From: Streptomyces sp. MMBL 11-1
GTDB lineage: Bacteria; Actinomycetota; Actinomycetes; Streptomycetales; Streptomycetaceae
Direction of reading: 5' to 3'
DNA: 64,000 bases
NCBI RefSeq assembly: GCF_028622875.1
Contig: NZ_CP117709.1
Location: 1,860,001 to 1,924,000 of the forward strand
Shown one piece after another: positions 13,851 to 24,901 of the stretch; within the stretch, counting starts at the first letter, position 1; each line of letters opens with the position of its first letter. The notes below the pieces were generated by a model that was given only the letters and a program-made list of their open reading frames with translations, did not search any database and had not been told where the DNA came from. The position numbers were made by a program, and so were the translations under genes.

Positions 13851-16106
13851 TCAGAGCTGCAGCTCGGTACGGAGCGCGGCGGCGAGGCCGACCTCCGCGT
13901 TGTCCGACTGGCCGCGCTCGAAGGCGCGCCGGTAGGCCTCGTCGCCCACGGCCTCCCGCGCCTGGAGCTCGCACCTCTCGCGGACCGGCCCCAGCTCGGG
14001 TGTGCCGCGCTGGGGATGGCCGACCATGCGCCAGTACGCGTGTCCGGTGCCGTAGACGCGGGCGGCCTGGGCGCCCGCGCCCTGGGCGGCGATGGCGGCG
14101 GCCAGGATGTCCAGGCCGAGCGCGATGCCGAAGCTGTCGCGGAGCCGGTGCTTGCCCGCGAGCATCGACCGGGCGTGCGCGGCGGAGGCCGCCGGGCGGC
14201 CCTGGAGCAGGGCGATCAGGGCGAGCTGGTAGTCCGCGTAGGCGCGGGTCCAGTGTTCGCCGCCGCGTTCGCAGGCCCGGCGCAGCGCGGTGGCCGCCGC
14301 CTCGGACTCGGTGAGCCGGCCCAGCGCGGTGAGCGCGAAGACGGTGATGAGGTGGCAGCGCATCCGGTGGGCCGAGTCCGCCGGGACGCTCTCGGTCATC
14401 CGCAGGACCCGCCCGGCCGCCTCCAGGGCCGCGGCGGGCTCCCCGGTCATCAGCTGGGTGAGGCCGGAGAGATAGGCCGCGCCGAGCATGCCCTCGTCGT
14501 CCCGGTCGTACAGGGCGCGGGTCGTGCAGAGCGCGCCGTACTTCTCCGCGGTCGCGAAGTCGCCCTGGAGCAGCGCCGAGACGCCGAGGACCCATTGCAG
14601 CCTGGTCCGGTGGGGCCCGTCGACGGGGCCCGCGTCCAGGGCGCGCCGGGCGTAGCTCCGGGCCGCGGAGAGGTGGCCGCAGCAGGCCCAGAAGAAGCCG
14701 ACGCGGCCCGCCATCTCCTGGGCGTCGGCGACGTCGTGGGCGAGCAGGTGCTCCAGGGCGGCGCAGAGGTCGAGGTGGGTGTCGGACACCTTGTGGTACC
14801 AGGACACCTGGTCCGGGCCGGTCCATCCGTCGTGGGCGCGGCGGGCGAGGCCGAGGAAGCTTCTCGCGTGCCGGTCGGCGGCGGCGCGGGCCTCGCCCAG
14901 CTCGGTGAGCCACATCCGGCCGTACTCGCGGAGGGTGTCGAGCATCCGGTAGCGGTCGCCGTCGCGCTGGACGACGCTCTGGGCGACGAGGCCCTGGAGC
15001 GCCCGGTCCACCTCGTCCGGGGTGAGCGGGCCGCCCGCGCAGACCTCGCGGGCGACCGCCGCGTCGAAGTCGGTCCGCAGCGGGGTGAGGCGGGCCCACA
15101 GGAGGCGCTCCAGCGGGGTGCACAGCTCGTGGGACCAGCCGATGGCGGTACGCAGGGTGCGGTGGCGGCGGGGCCACACCGTCGCGTCGGCGAGGAGGTC
15201 GAGGCGGGCCGTGCCCGGATCGCCGTCGGGGCCCTCGATCCCGTCGAACGCGTCGAACCCGTCCGGCCCGGGCGTTTCGCCGGAACCCGGTGCGCCGTCT
15301 CCACCGGGTGCGCCGATACCGGGGGCTTCGATACCGGGTGCCCCGGCGTGGGGGGCGAGGGCGAGGCCGCCGCTCCGGCCGGGCACGCCGAAGCCGGCGC
15401 TCCGGGCGTCGAAGCGGGTGCCGATCCGGGTGGCGAGCTGGGCCACGCTGTGCCGGCCGATGCCCGCCGCGGCCAGTTCGATGGCGAGGGGGATGCCTTC
15501 GAGGCGGCGGCAGATCTCGGTGGCGGCCGCCTCGTCGCCGGGGGCGTCGAGGCCGGCCCCGGGGTCGGCCGCGCGCAGCCGGTCGGTGAAGAGCTGGAGG
15601 GCGTCGGGCGCGCCGTCGACCGGGAGCGGCGGCACCTCGACGACGTACTCGCCCCGGGTGCCGAGCGGCTGCCTGCTGGTGACCAGGACGGTCAGGCCCG
15701 TCGAGGTGGTCAGGATCTCGGCCAGCAGATGGGAGCAGGAGCCCCGGAGGTGCTCGGCGGAGTCGAGGACGAGCAGCAGGTGCTTGTCGCCGAGCCATTC
15801 GCAGAGCGCTTCGACGGGCATCCGCAGGGCGTGGTCGGCGAGTCCGACGGCGTCGCAGACGGTGGGGAGCAGCAGCCCGTCGTCGGAGAGCGGCGAGAGG
15901 TCGGCCCACCACGCGCCGTCCGCGTAACGGTCGGCGGCGGCGCGGGCGGCCCGGACGGCGAGCCTGGTCTTCCCGACGCCTCCGGGGCCGATCAGAGTGG
16001 TCATCCGCCGGGTGGCCAACGCGGTTCCCAGCCGGGCCAGTTCGGCCCGCCTCCCGACGAAGCTGCTCGTCTCCTCGGGAAGGTATCCCACCTTGGTCAT
16101 CATCAC
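13851..16106 (-). CDS. NB-ARC/AfsR-like ATPase with TPR repeats, no DNA-binding domain
   Basis: The 751-residue protein starts with the interdomain motif TSSFVGRRAELARL, then a P-loop GPGGVGKT (40-47), a Walker B-like LLLVLDSAEHL (about 125) and the TSRQPLGTRGE motif, all typical of the NB-ARC/STAND ATPase core of AfsR-type regulators. Between the ATPase and the winged-helix part lies a Gly/Pro-rich insert (about 245-300) with repeated APG units. The C-terminal half is TPR-like. Unlike AfsR it has no N-terminal SARP domain, and unlike MalT-type proteins it ends without a LuxR helix-turn-helix, so it probably acts through protein partners. Its start (GTG-ATG-ATG) is ambiguous by two codons. 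Confidence 0.82.
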   Translation of the reverse strand: MMMTKVGYLPEETSSFVGRRAELARLGTALATRRMTTLIGPGGVGKTRLAVRAARAAADRYADGAWWADLSPLSDDGLLLPTVCDAVGLADHALRMPVEALCEWLGDKHLLLVLDSAEHLRGSCSHLLAEILTTSTGLTVLVTSRQPLGTRGEYVVEVPPLPVDGAPDALQLFTDRLRAADPGAGLDAPGDEAAATEICRRLEGIPLAIELAAAGIGRHSVAQLATRIGTRFDARSAGFGVPGRSGGLALAPHAGAPGIEAPGIGAPGGDGAPGSGETPGPDGFDAFDGIEGPDGDPGTARLDLLADATVWPRRHRTLRTAIGWSHELCTPLERLLWARLTPLRTDFDAAVAREVCAGGPLTPDEVDRALQGLVAQSVVQRDGDRYRMLDTLREYGRMWLTELGEARAAADRHARSFLGLARRAHDGWTGPDQVSWYHKVSDTHLDLCAALEHLLAHDVADAQEMAGRVGFFWACCGHLSAARSYARRALDAGPVDGPHRTRLQWVLGVSALLQGDFATAEKYGALCTTRALYDRDDEGMLGAAYLSGLTQLMTGEPAAALEAAGRVLRMTESVPADSAHRMRCHLITVFALTALGRLTESEAAATALRRACERGGEHWTRAYADYQLALIALLQGRPAASAAHARSMLAGKHRLRDSFGIALGLDILAAAIAAQGAGAQAARVYGTGHAYWRMVGHPQRGTPELGPVRERCELQAREAVGDEAYRRAFERGQSDNAEVGLAAALRTELQL

Positions 16107-16171
16107 CGTCCGGGCGCTCGGGCAGGGTGCGCCGACGAGCCGACCGCCCCGGGCGGGGCTCCCGCCGCACG

Positions 16172-16222
16172 CACCGGGCCGGTCCCACTCTCCCTGCCGG
16201 GGAGAGTGGGACCGGCCCGGTG
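16172..16222 (-). terminator. Strong 23-bp stem-loop terminator
   Basis: Perfect 23-bp arms at 16172-16194 and 16200-16222 enclose a five-base loop. It lies about 60 bases beyond the stop of the amylase-pullulanase gene (minus strand) and before the NB-ARC gene's start, so it would end the starch-locus transcript. There is no U-tract, as usual in Streptomyces. Confidence 0.85.
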
Positions 16223-16284
16223 AACCAGGACGGCTGTCGCGGCTCCATTGCCGACGTCTGCCGTCACCGTAGTGCCGCCCGAGG

Positions 16285-19200
16285 TCAGCGCAGCGCGAAG
16301 ACGGCCACCGTGCGTCCCGGGACGGTGAAAGTGGCCGATTTCCCGTCGTACCTGGCTCGTTTGACGGTAGGGTCCGCGCCCTTGGCCTGGACGGGGTGCA
16401 GTGCGTACGTCCTCCCCGCCGGGGCGGCGAGCCGCTGGTCGGCGGTGGTCGGCGCGGCGTTGAGGACGACGACCAGCTCGCCGAGGCGCATGGTGATCAC
16501 GCCGGGGGTCTCGGCCGTGCCGGAGAGCGGGAAGGACAGGGCGGACTGCACCTGGCCGGCGGTCCGCAGGGAGAACTCCTTCTCGGTACTGCGGATGGTG
16601 AGCAGGTCGCGGTAGGCGGCCGAGGCGCCGTCGATCTGCGCGCAGTCCGGCGCGATGGTGCCGGTGGCGGCCAGGAGCGGCTTCGCGTACGCCCACTTGT
16701 CCTGGTTGTCGGCGGCGGGCGGCAGGCCCCGGCCGAAGCCGTTGCCGTCGCGGCAGTCCCAGTGCAGGGCGTTGAACCAGTCGCCGCTGTCGTAGGAGTT
16801 GCGGTCCAGGGACTTGGAGCGCAGCAGGTCGGTGCCCGCCTGGGAGAGCGAGGGCCCCTGGGAGAGGACGGAGGCGGCCATGGCCACCACCTGGGCCCTG
16901 GCCCGTCCGGCTGCCGTGGTGTCGGCCGGGAGCTTGAAGGCGAGGGCGTCGAAGAGGGTCTCGTTGTCGTGGGCGTCGGAGTAGGCGAGGGCGTCGCCGG
17001 GTGCGGCCGCGTATCCGGCGGGCGCCCCGTTGTAGTCGACCTCGGAGCCCTTGACCGTGCGGCCGGAGGTGTCGGTGAAGGTGTAGTCGGCGAGGTTGCC
17101 GGTCAGGCCGACCTTGATCAGGTCCTGGTAGTGCAGCAGCCGGGCCTTCTGCTCGGCGCGGGTGCCGTTGGCCGGGGAGGCGTTGGGGTCGGTGTAGAGG
17201 CCGCTGGCGAAGCCCTGGACGCCGGGGTCCTCGTCGAAGGGGCCGCCGCCGCGCACGGCGTCGCGGGCCCGGTCGGAGAAGGTGGCGATGCCGGTGCCGG
17301 CCATGTTCTTCTGGGTGGCCTGGACGAAGCGGGCGTCGTCCGCGATCTCGCCGAAGTTCCAGCCCTCCCCGTACAGGATGATCTTCTTGCCGTCGACGCC
17401 GTCCTTCGCGAGCGTCAGCCCGTCCAGCGCCTCGCGGACGGCGAGGATGTTCTCCTTGGGGTGGTGGCCCATCAGGTCGAAGCGGAAGCCGTCGACCTTG
17501 TACTCCTTCGCCCAGGTGACGACCGAGTCGACGACGAGCTTGCCCATCATGGTGTTCTCGGGCGCGGTGTTGGCGCAGCAGGTGGAGGTGGCGACGCTGC
17601 CGTCCTCCAGGAGCCGCTGGTAGTAGCCGGGGACGATCCTGTCGAGGACCGACTTGTCGTCCTGCCCGGAGGCGACGGTGTGGTTGTAGACGACGTCCAT
17701 GACGGTGCGCAGTCCGGCCCGGTTGAGGCCCTGCACCATCTGCCGGAACTCGACCGTGCGCCGGGTGCCGTCCGGGTCGGAGGCGTAGGAGCCCTCGGGG
17801 ACGGTGTAGTGCAGCGGGTCGTAGCCCCAGTTGAAGCCGTCCTTGGCGGCGGCCTTGCTGACGCAGGCCTGCTGCTCCTCGGAGTCGGGGGCGTAGACGT
17901 GGAGATCGCAGGCGGGCTGCTGCTGGTCCTTCTTCTTCTCCGGAATGGTCCCGATGTCGAAGACGGGCAGCAGGTGGACGTAGCTGGTGCCGGAGTCGGC
18001 GAGCTTCTTCAGGTGCCGCATGCCCGTGGACCGGGAGTCCGTGAAGGCCAGGTACTCACCCGGGTGGGCCGCCGTGCGGTCCGTGACGGAGAAGTCGCGG
18101 ACGTGCAGTTCCTGGATCTGGGCGTCCCGCAGCGGGGTGGCGGCGGGCTTCCTCAGACCGGACCAGCCGCGCGGGGCGAGCTTCGGGTCGGTGAGGTCGA
18201 CGACGAGGCTGCGGGCGGAGTCGGCGGTCAGGGCCGTGGAGTAGGGGTCGGTGACCTTGTTGGTCACCATCTTCTGGACGGTGGGGGCCCAGACGGTCAC
18301 CGCGTACCGGTAGGGCTTGCCCCGCCAGCTCTTCTTGCCGGTGACCGACCAGACGCCGGTGCGGTCGTCGCGCTTCATCGGGTGCGTACGGCCGTCGAGT
18401 TCGAGCGAGACCGTCCGGGCGGTGGGGGCCCACACGGAGAGCGTGGGCCTCGACTTGCGGAAGACCGGGCCGAGTTCGGCGGAGGCCGCCTTCTTTCCGT
18501 AGAGGTCGTCCAGGATGCCGGCGGTCTGTACGCCGGTGGCGGCGAGCAGGGCGCCGTTGGCGGCGCGCTGGGTGGCGATGAGCTGGCCGCGCAGGGAGGC
18601 GCGGACCCGGTCCCGGTCGCGGGCGTCCACCGTGAACGCCGGGTAGTCCTTGAGGTGCGGGTGCTTCGCCTTCTGCGCGTCACTCAGCGCGGACCGCGTG
18701 AGCCGCAGCCACCGGCCCTCGTCGGAGAGCGCCCCGTCGACGACGGAGATGCCGCCCTCGGGCGCGTACACGAGCTGCTGACTGGTGGCGTCGGTGGCCT
18801 TCACCTTCCAGACGACGGTGTCCTTGTCGATCCACTGCGCCTCGGCCTTCGACAGGTCGGGGGCCGCGCCGCCGCCCGTCTGCGGGAGCAGGTAGCCGGG
18901 CTTGCCGCCGAGAATCCAGACCTCGTGGCCGTAGGTGGCGAGGTCCAGGGACTGGTCGCTGGGCAGGTCCTTCTCGTCGCCCTTGTGCAGGATGTAGCTG
19001 AGGGTGGTGGCCCCGTCGACGAGCGGCACCTCGAAGGTGACCCCGTAGGCGTCCTTCCTCACCGGCATCAGCGGCTTGGACCAGTCGGTGGGCTCCTTGG
19101 CCCCGGCCCAGGTGTGCAGCCCCCAGCCGTCGTAGTCCCCGTCCGGGCGGTGGTAGTTGAGAACCGCCTTGCCGGTGTCCTGCGGCGGGGCCCCGGGGGC

Positions 19201-21603
19201 TTCGGCCCGCTGCCCGTCCTTGCCCTGCTCGATCCAGACCTGTCCGGTCACGCCGAGGTCGATCGTCCGCCGCGGGCCGTCGGCCGTGCCGTTCTTCTCG
19301 ACGGTGTACGGGACGGAGTCGGCGCCCTCCTCCAGGTCGATCCAGGCGAACGCGCCGAAGGCGTCCCGCCCGATGAACTCGGCCGTCTTCTCGCCGGACT
19401 TGAGCTGCCATCCCTCGTAGTCGCCGTCGGGGCGCTGGTAGTGGACGACCGCCCGGTCGCGCTCGACGGCGACGGGCTTCGGCTTCGGCGGGGTCGCTCC
19501 GGCGGTGGTCGAGGCGTGAGCACCGGAGGTGCGGCCCACCCGGTCGACGACAACGGCCTTGTAGCGCAGCGGGGTTCCCGCCTCGACCGTCTCGTCGAGG
19601 TACTGGGTGACCTTGTACGGGGCGTGGTCGGCCGAACCGAGCGTCTTCCACTTCCCGTTGCCCACCTGGGCGGCGAAGACGACCCGGTTGAGCTGTCCGC
19701 CGTCCACGTCGGCGGTGATCTCGACGGTGCCGGTGGCGCCGGCGGCCGGGGCCTTCAGCGCGATGGCCGGCTCGGCGGCCGGGGAGGAGACCGGCCGGTC
19801 GGCCTTCAGCACGATGCTGGAGAGGGCGGGCACGGTGACGGTGACCCGTTTGTCCTTGCCGCTGCGGACCGCGCCGGAACCGCCGTACAGCGTACGGAAG
19901 TCCATGCCGGCCGACTCGGTGGTGAGCTGGACCTGGCGCGGGCTCGTGCCGTTGTTGGAGGCGACGAGGTATTCGTACGGGCGCCGGGTGTCGATGCGCG
20001 AGGTGGCGTACACCGAGCCTTCCGCGAACCGCTCGGTCTGGGTGCCGTCGCGCAGCGCCGGGTGGGCCTTGGTGAGCTCGGAGAGGGCGGCGATGGAGCG
20101 GTAGACCGGGTGCTTGGTGTCGTACGCGTCCGAGGCGTGCGTCCGGTCGGTGCCGAGCTGGTCGTCGTCGAGGTAGTCGGCGGTCTCCGAGGCGAAGAGC
20201 GTCTGACGGGAGTCCTTGTCGCCGCCGGCTCCGGTGAAGCCCTGCTCGTCGCCGTAGTAGACCACCGGGTTGCCCCGGCCGAGGAACATCAGCTCGTTGG
20301 CGAGCCGGGCCCGCTTCAGCAGTTCGGCGTCGTCGGCCTTCGGGTTGTCCTGCTTCAGGAAGGTCCCGATACGGCCCATGTCGTGGTTGCCGAGGAAGGT
20401 GACCTGCTCGTAGGCGTTGGCCTTGTCGGTGGTGTAGCGGTAGTCGTTCCCGTACACGGAGGCGAGCCGGCCGGCGGGCGCGCCCTGGGAGGCGAACTGC
20501 CGGGCGGCGTCCTGGAACGGGAAGTCCAGGGTGGAGTCCAGGCGGCCCCGGGTCACGTACGGGGAGGTCACCTCGGTGTCGGCGGAGTAGACCTCGCCGA
20601 ACATGAAGAAGTCGTCCCGGCCGCGCTTCGCGGCGTACGCGTCCAGCGCGGTGGCCCACTGGGTCCAGAAGTCCAGGTCGACGTGTTTGACGGTGTCGAT
20701 GCGGAAGCCGTCGATGTCGAAGTCGCGGACCCACTTCTCGTAGATCCTCTCCATGCCCTTCACGACCTCGGGACGCTCGGTCCACAGGTCGTCGAGGCCG
20801 GAGAAGTCGCCGTACTCGTTGGACTCGCCGGCCCACGTCGAGTCGCCCCGGTTGTGGTACATCGTCGGGTCGTTGAGCCAGGAGGGGACCTTCTCGCCGG
20901 TGCCGGGCGTCTGCACCGGGGTGTACGGGAAGGAGTCCTCGTCGACCTCTCCGACGCCGTCGCGGTCGTCGAAGGGGCGGCCGTCCTCGTCGAGGTAGGG
21001 GTAGGCGCCCTTGGGCTGGTAGCCGTAGGTCTTCTCCGCGTAGTCGACGGTGTCGGCGGTGTGGTTGGTGATGACGTCGAAGAAGACCTTCATGCCCTTG
21101 GCGTGGGCCTTGTCGATCAGCCGCTCCAGGTCGGCGTTGGTGCCGAAGTGCGGGTCGACCTGGGTGAAGTCGGTGATCCAGTAGCCGTGGTAGCCCGCCG
21201 ACGCGTCCTTGCCGGTGCCCTGCACGGGCCGGTTCTTGAAGATCGGCGCCATCCAGATGGCGGTGGTGCCGAGGCCCTTGATGTAGTCGAGCTTCCGGGT
21301 CAGGCCCTTGAGGTCGCCGCCCTGGTAGAACCCCTTGTCGGTGGGGTCGTAGCCGTGCTCCAGCCGTGAACCGGTCAGCCCGCCCCGGTCGTTGGAGGCG
21401 TCGCCGTTGGCGAACCGGTCGGGCAGGACGAAGTAGAACTGCTCGCGCGTGAGGTCGTGCCGGTCCGCCTCACGGGCGAGCTTCGCGTCCGACGGCGGGG
21501 CCGGCGGCCGGGGCGACGCGGCGGCGGTGGCCGCCGGGACGACGGGCAGCAGCGCCGCGCACAGGGCGGCCACCGTCCATCGTCCGAGGATGGTTCGGGA
21601 CAC
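16285..21603 (-). CDS. pulA: Secreted bifunctional alpha-amylase/pullulanase (1772 aa)
   Basis: A signal peptide (about 1-29) precedes a complete GH13 alpha-amylase: region I DVITNH (about 176), [11 protein letters not shown] with nucleophile D303, FGEVYS with acid/base E337, and FLGNHD with D408. Two pullulanase-associated starch-binding modules follow (each with xYxRPDGDYxGWxL). A second GH13 enzyme of the pullulanase type then gives VMDVVYNHT (about 1300), [11 protein letters not shown] (about 1373), YGEGWNFGE (about 1414) and AHDNETLFD (about 1544), ending in a DUF3372-like domain. One polypeptide can thus cut both alpha-1,4 and alpha-1,6 bonds of starch outside the cell. The GTG start has a GGAG site about nine bases upstream. 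It lies 79 bases after the alpha-amylase gene and may be co-transcribed with it. Confidence 0.95.
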   Translation of the reverse strand: MSRTILGRWTVAALCAALLPVVPAATAAASPRPPAPPSDAKLAREADRHDLTREQFYFVLPDRFANGDASNDRGGLTGSRLEHGYDPTDKGFYQGGDLKGLTRKLDYIKGLGTTAIWMAPIFKNRPVQGTGKDASAGYHGYWITDFTQVDPHFGTNADLERLIDKAHAKGMKVFFDVITNHTADTVDYAEKTYGYQPKGAYPYLDEDGRPFDDRDGVGEVDEDSFPYTPVQTPGTGEKVPSWLNDPTMYHNRGDSTWAGESNEYGDFSGLDDLWTERPEVVKGMERIYEKWVRDFDIDGFRIDTVKHVDLDFWTQWATALDAYAAKRGRDDFFMFGEVYSADTEVTSPYVTRGRLDSTLDFPFQDAARQFASQGAPAGRLASVYGNDYRYTTDKANAYEQVTFLGNHDMGRIGTFLKQDNPKADDAELLKRARLANELMFLGRGNPVVYYGDEQGFTGAGGDKDSRQTLFASETADYLDDDQLGTDRTHASDAYDTKHPVYRSIAALSELTKAHPALRDGTQTERFAEGSVYATSRIDTRRPYEYLVASNNGTSPRQVQLTTESAGMDFRTLYGGSGAVRSGKDKRVTVTVPALSSIVLKADRPVSSPAAEPAIALKAPAAGATGTVEITADVDGGQLNRVVFAAQVGNGKWKTLGSADHAPYKVTQYLDETVEAGTPLRYKAVVVDRVGRTSGAHASTTAGATPPKPKPVAVERDRAVVHYQRPDGDYEGWQLKSGEKTAEFIGRDAFGAFAWIDLEEGADSVPYTVEKNGTADGPRRTIDLGVTGQVWIEQGKDGQRAEAPGAPPQDTGKAVLNYHRPDGDYDGWGLHTWAGAKEPTDWSKPLMPVRKDAYGVTFEVPLVDGATTLSYILHKGDEKDLPSDQSLDLATYGHEVWILGGKPGYLLPQTGGGAAPDLSKAEAQWIDKDTVVWKVKATDATSQQLVYAPEGGISVVDGALSDEGRWLRLTRSALSDAQKAKHPHLKDYPAFTVDARDRDRVRASLRGQLIATQRAANGALLAATGVQTAGILDDLYGKKAASAELGPVFRKSRPTLSVWAPTARTVSLELDGRTHPMKRDDRTGVWSVTGKKSWRGKPYRYAVTVWAPTVQKMVTNKVTDPYSTALTADSARSLVVDLTDPKLAPRGWSGLRKPAATPLRDAQIQELHVRDFSVTDRTAAHPGEYLAFTDSRSTGMRHLKKLADSGTSYVHLLPVFDIGTIPEKKKDQQQPACDLHVYAPDSEEQQACVSKAAAKDGFNWGYDPLHYTVPEGSYASDPDGTRRTVEFRQMVQGLNRAGLRTVMDVVYNHTVASGQDDKSVLDRIVPGYYQRLLEDGSVATSTCCANTAPENTMMGKLVVDSVVTWAKEYKVDGFRFDLMGHHPKENILAVREALDGLTLAKDGVDGKKIILYGEGWNFGEIADDARFVQATQKNMAGTGIATFSDRARDAVRGGGPFDEDPGVQGFASGLYTDPNASPANGTRAEQKARLLHYQDLIKVGLTGNLADYTFTDTSGRTVKGSEVDYNGAPAGYAAAPGDALAYSDAHDNETLFDALAFKLPADTTAAGRARAQVVAMAASVLSQGPSLSQAGTDLLRSKSLDRNSYDSGDWFNALHWDCRDGNGFGRGLPPAADNQDKWAYAKPLLAATGTIAPDCAQIDGASAAYRDLLTIRSTEKEFSLRTAGQVQSALSFPLSGTAETPGVITMRLGELVVVLNAAPTTADQRLAAPAGRTYALHPVQAKGADPTVKRARYDGKSATFTVPGRTVAVFALR

Positions 21604-21682
21604 GGATGGTGCTCCTCGGGGCTTGATCGGGTGCGGAGGCGGGCCGGTGGCGATGCCACCGGCCCGCTGCGAGGGGTACGGG

Positions 21683-23416
21683 TCAGCCGCGCCAGACGTC
21701 GGCGGTCAGCGTGACCTTGCCGGAGGCCGGAACGGTGGCGGTGCGGTTGGCGCCGCTCTCCCAGGTGACGTTGCCGGCGGCGTCCTTGCGCACGTACTTG
21801 TAGGCGAACGTGGTCCCGGCGGGCAGGTTCACGTCCAGCTTCCAGACGGGGTACGCCGCCGGGTCGAGCTTCGGGGCGCTCGCCGGGTTCCAGTTGCCGA
21901 GGGCGGCCTGGTCACCGGTGACGTGGATGTTCTGGCCGGGCCGGGTGGTGGCGTTGACGCCGAAGGAGGCGCCGGTGGTCCCGTTGCCGGGGTCCGGGTC
22001 GGGGTTCGTACCGCCTCCTCCGCACGTCCGGGCGCCGGTGTGCAGGGCGACGGCGGTGCCGGCCGGGACGGTGGCGGTGAACTGGCCGGAGCCGTTGACG
22101 CTCACCCCCTTGCCCGACTGGACGTCGCAGTAGTCGCCGGCGGGCAGCGAGCTCTGGAAGGTCCGGTTCAGTGCGGAGCCCTCGTGGTTGATGGCGACGT
22201 ACGCCTTGTTCCCCCGGCCGAAGGCGATCTGGTCGCCGCCGTTGTCCCACCAGTTGGTGACTGCCTGGCCGCGTGCGGTGTTGCGGAAGCCGACCATGGA
22301 GGAGATCTCGCGCCAGGCGTGCTGGCACTTCCAGCCGTCGCTGTAGCAGGCGTTCACCTGGCCGCCGTTCGGCGGTCCGGCGTCGTGGTCGCTGAACTCG
22401 TAGCCGGAGTGGACGTCCGGGGAGCCGTAGGGGTAGGCCAGCATGAACACGCTGGCCAGGGTGTAGGCGGAGCCGTATCTGTAGCTGAGGGTGTCGCCGC
22501 CGCGCTCGGTGTCGTGGTTGTCGACGAAGACGGCCGACTTGCCGGACTCCATGAAGCCCCAGCCCTCGCCGAAGTTCTTCAGGTGGGCGAGGTTCTCGTT
22601 GAGGAAGACCTGCTTGAGGCTCCGCCCGTACCGGAACTCCTGGACGTCTCCGCTGCCCAGGTACTCGGAGGGCGAGACGGCCTCGCCGGCCCCGAAGATC
22701 GCCTCGTGCTTCCAGTAGACGTTCGGGTCGGCCAGCCGGGACTTGATGTTGGCGAGGTCGCCGGCGGGCATGTGCTTGGCGGCGTCGATCCGGAAGCCGT
22801 CGACGCCGAGCGAGAGCAGGTCGTTGAGATAGCCGGCGATCCTGCCGCGTACGTACTCCTCGCCGGTGTCCAGGTCGGCCAGGCCGACCAGTTCGCAGTT
22901 CTGGACGTTGCCGCGGTCGTTGTAGTTGTTGCCGATCTCGGTCCGGCAGTTGTCCATGTCGGCGCCGGAGTAGAGGCCCGGGTAGTCGTACTTGGTGTAC
23001 GCGGAGCCTCCGGTGCCGGTGCCGCTGCCCGCCGACATGTGGTTGATGACGGAGTCGGCGATGACCTTGACCCCGGCCGAGTGACACGTGTTCACCATGG
23101 CGGAGAAGGCGGCCCGGTCACCGAGCCGGCCGGCGATGCGGTAGCTGACGGGCTGGTAGGACGTCCACCACTGGCCGCCCTGGATGTGCTCCTGGGGCGG
23201 CGAGACCTGGACGTAGCCGTAGCCCGCCGGACCGAGGGTGTCCGTACAGGCCTTGGCTATGGAGGCGAACTTCCACTCGAACATCACGGCGGTGACGTCC
23301 TTGTCGCCCGGAGCGGCGGCCTGTGCGGTGCCCGTGGCGCCGAATCCGGTGGGGACGACGAGGGCGGCGGCGCCGGCCGCCAGGGCGAGCGCGGCAGACA
23401 GGGGCCTGCGTGCCAT
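21683..23416 (-). CDS. aml: Secreted alpha-amylase with C-terminal CBM20 starch-binding domain
   Basis: The ATG at 23416 follows an ideal AGGAGG site. The 577-residue product has a signal peptide ending near AQAA. The GH13 catalytic domain, of the type seen in Streptomyces and animal amylases, shows [36 protein letters not shown] (nucleophile Asp) and [12 protein letters not shown] Gly/Pro-rich linker (NPDPDPGNG) leads to a CBM20 domain of about 100 residues ([35 protein letters not shown]). It hydrolyses alpha-1,4 bonds in starch, feeding maltodextrin to the MalEFG importer. Palindromic sites in its upstream region suggest control by the LacI-type regulators of this locus. Confidence 0.96.
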   Translation of the reverse strand: MARRPLSAALALAAGAAALVVPTGFGATGTAQAAAPGDKDVTAVMFEWKFASIAKACTDTLGPAGYGYVQVSPPQEHIQGGQWWTSYQPVSYRIAGRLGDRAAFSAMVNTCHSAGVKVIADSVINHMSAGSGTGTGGSAYTKYDYPGLYSGADMDNCRTEIGNNYNDRGNVQNCELVGLADLDTGEEYVRGRIAGYLNDLLSLGVDGFRIDAAKHMPAGDLANIKSRLADPNVYWKHEAIFGAGEAVSPSEYLGSGDVQEFRYGRSLKQVFLNENLAHLKNFGEGWGFMESGKSAVFVDNHDTERGGDTLSYRYGSAYTLASVFMLAYPYGSPDVHSGYEFSDHDAGPPNGGQVNACYSDGWKCQHAWREISSMVGFRNTARGQAVTNWWDNGGDQIAFGRGNKAYVAINHEGSALNRTFQSSLPAGDYCDVQSGKGVSVNGSGQFTATVPAGTAVALHTGARTCGGGGTNPDPDPGNGTTGASFGVNATTRPGQNIHVTGDQAALGNWNPASAPKLDPAAYPVWKLDVNLPAGTTFAYKYVRKDAAGNVTWESGANRTATVPASGKVTLTADVWRG

Positions 23417-23500
23417 GTCTTTCCTCCTGCGGGTGGGGGAAGCGGGGATGACGGTGCAGCCTCGGTCGGCAACGCGCCGTGCCCTCAAGGCCCTTGAAGG

Positions 23501-23515
23501 TTCTTGCTGCAAGAA
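23501..23515 (-). promoter_or_regulatory. Candidate MalR-type operator upstream of the alpha-amylase gene
   Basis: TTCTTGCTGCAAGAA is a perfect 15-bp palindrome with CTTGC/GCAAG half-sites, the same half-sites found between malE and malR. More TTGC-containing sequence follows to 23527. It lies about 85 bases upstream of the amylase start. Confidence 0.6.
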
Positions 23516-23650
23516 TGCAAACCTTGCCGCGGAGCAGACCGTACGAGCCCTCCCGTCGCCGGTCAACCCTTTGGACATCCCCCGCTCACATCCGCGTAAC
23601 AGCGGAGTTTTCTTCCTGGCCCCGTCGCGATTTCTCGTTGCAAGGCCTTT

Positions 23651-23664
23651 CGCAAGATATTGCG
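23651..23664. promoter_or_regulatory. CGCAA-N4-TTGCG palindrome in the amylase control region
   Basis: The arms are perfect and the half-sites resemble the CTTGC/GCAAG operators. A TTGCAAGG copy lies just upstream at 23639-23646. It could be a secondary regulator site. Confidence 0.4.
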
Positions 23665-23770
23665 GGCCTGTTACGTTTCATCCCGACTCCGGTCCGGTCG
23701 GCCGGGGGATCCGGCACCGCTGCGCGTCGTCGGACCCCACGCGCCCGGCCGGCCGGGCCGGTCACGGCAA

Positions 23771-23835
23771 GAGAGGCACCCGGAGTCGCCACAACTCCCC
23801 GCCGGCCCTTCCTGGGCCGACTCCTGGTGCCTCTC
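23771..23835 (-). terminator. Stem-loop terminator after the aglA-linked LacI gene
   Basis: Arms 23771-23780 and 23826-23835 (GAGAGGCACC / GGTGCCTCTC) are extended, after one mismatch, by GGAGTCG / CGACTCC. The structure begins about 22 bases beyond the regulator's stop on the minus strand. Confidence 0.75.
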
Positions 23836-23857
23836 CTGTACGTGTCCCTCCCGGGTC

Positions 23858-24901
23858 CTACGCGCGTACCGCCGCCGTGGAGCCCCGTACGACCAGCTCC
23901 GGCTGGAAGACGTACTCGGTGCGCTGCACCGGGCTGCCCCCGATCTCCTCCAGCAGCGCGCCCACGGCGGCCGCCGCCATCGCCTGCACGGGCTGGCGCA
24001 CCGTGGTCAGGGGCGGGTCGGTGAACGCGATGAGCTGCGAGTCGTCGAAGCCGACGACCGAGACGTCCCGGGGCACCTCCAGGCCCCTCCCCCGGGCGGC
24101 GCGCACCACGCCGAGGGCCATCAGGTCGCTGCCGCAGACGATGCCGGTGCAGCCCGCGTCCAGCAGGGCGCCAGCCGCCACCTGGCCGCCCTCGACGCTG
24201 AACAGAGTGGAGCAGACGAGCAGTTCGGCCTCGGACCGGTCCATGCCGAGCAGCGAGACGGCCGCCTCCACGAACCCGTCGCGCTTGCGGCGGGAGGGGA
24301 CGTAGCGCTGCGGGCCGATGGCCAGGCCGATCCGGCGGTGGCCGAGGTCCGCGAGGTGCCCCAGGGCCATCCGTACGGCGGCGTTGTCGTCGGGCGAGAC
24401 GAACGGGGCACTGATGCGCTCGTTGTAGCCGTTGATCAGGACGAACGGCACGCCGCGCTCGGTGAGCGCGGCGTACCGGCCCGGGTCGGCGGAGGTGTCC
24501 GCGTGCAGCCCGGAGAGGAAGACGATGCCGCCGACGCCACGCTCGACGAGCTGCTCGACGAGCTCGTCCTCCGTCGCACCGCCCGGCAGCTGGGTGCAGA
24601 GCACGGGGGTGTAGCCGTGCCCGGCCAGCACCTGTTCGACGGACTGCGCGAACGCCGGGAAGATCGGGTTGGTGAGTTCGGGCGTCACCAGGCCGATCAG
24701 TCCGGCGCTGCGCTGCCGCAGCCGTACGGGCCGCTCGTAGCCCAGGATGTCGAGCGCCGCGAGCACCCGCTGACGCGTGGTGTCCGCGACGCCCTGTTTC
24801 CCGTTCAGGACCCGGCTGACCGTCGCCTCGCTGACCGCCGCCTGTCCGGCGATGTCGGAGAGGCGGGGCGCCGCCGCGGCCCTGGGCGCGGGCAGTGTCA
24901 C
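23858..24901 (-). CDS. LacI family regulator coupled to the alpha-glucosidase gene (MalR paralogue)
   Basis: The 347-residue product has a LacI helix-turn-helix (RLSDIAGQAAVSEATVSRVL, then NGKQGV) and a periplasmic-binding-protein-like effector domain. It is a close paralogue of the regulator at 30220: the segment VSEATVSRVLNGK is identical and motifs such as SGLHADTSAD, TDPPLTTVRQPV and LLEEIGG are shared. The GTG start at 24901 lies in a GTGA overlap with the alpha-glucosidase stop, so it is translated as the last gene of the malEFG-glucosidase transcript. The frame stays open upstream to 25270, but that extension is antisense-like, Arg-rich and unrelated to LacI proteins. It probably represses the amylolytic genes until maltodextrin arrives. 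Confidence 0.9.
   Translation of the reverse strand: MTLPAPRAAAAPRLSDIAGQAAVSEATVSRVLNGKQGVADTTRQRVLAALDILGYERPVRLRQRSAGLIGLVTPELTNPIFPAFAQSVEQVLAGHGYTPVLCTQLPGGATEDELVEQLVERGVGGIVFLSGLHADTSADPGRYAALTERGVPFVLINGYNERISAPFVSPDDNAAVRMALGHLADLGHRRIGLAIGPQRYVPSRRKRDGFVEAAVSLLGMDRSEAELLVCSTLFSVEGGQVAAGALLDAGCTGIVCGSDLMALGVVRAARGRGLEVPRDVSVVGFDDSQLIAFTDPPLTTVRQPVQAMAAAAVGALLEEIGGSPVQRTEYVFQPELVVRGSTAAVRA

Noticed and set aside
16396..21369. A 1657-codon open frame antisense to the amylase-pullulanase gene
   Set aside because: Its Gly/Val/Asp/Arg-rich composition has no domain, and it mirrors the codon pattern of the real gene, whose glycosidase motifs are unmistakable.
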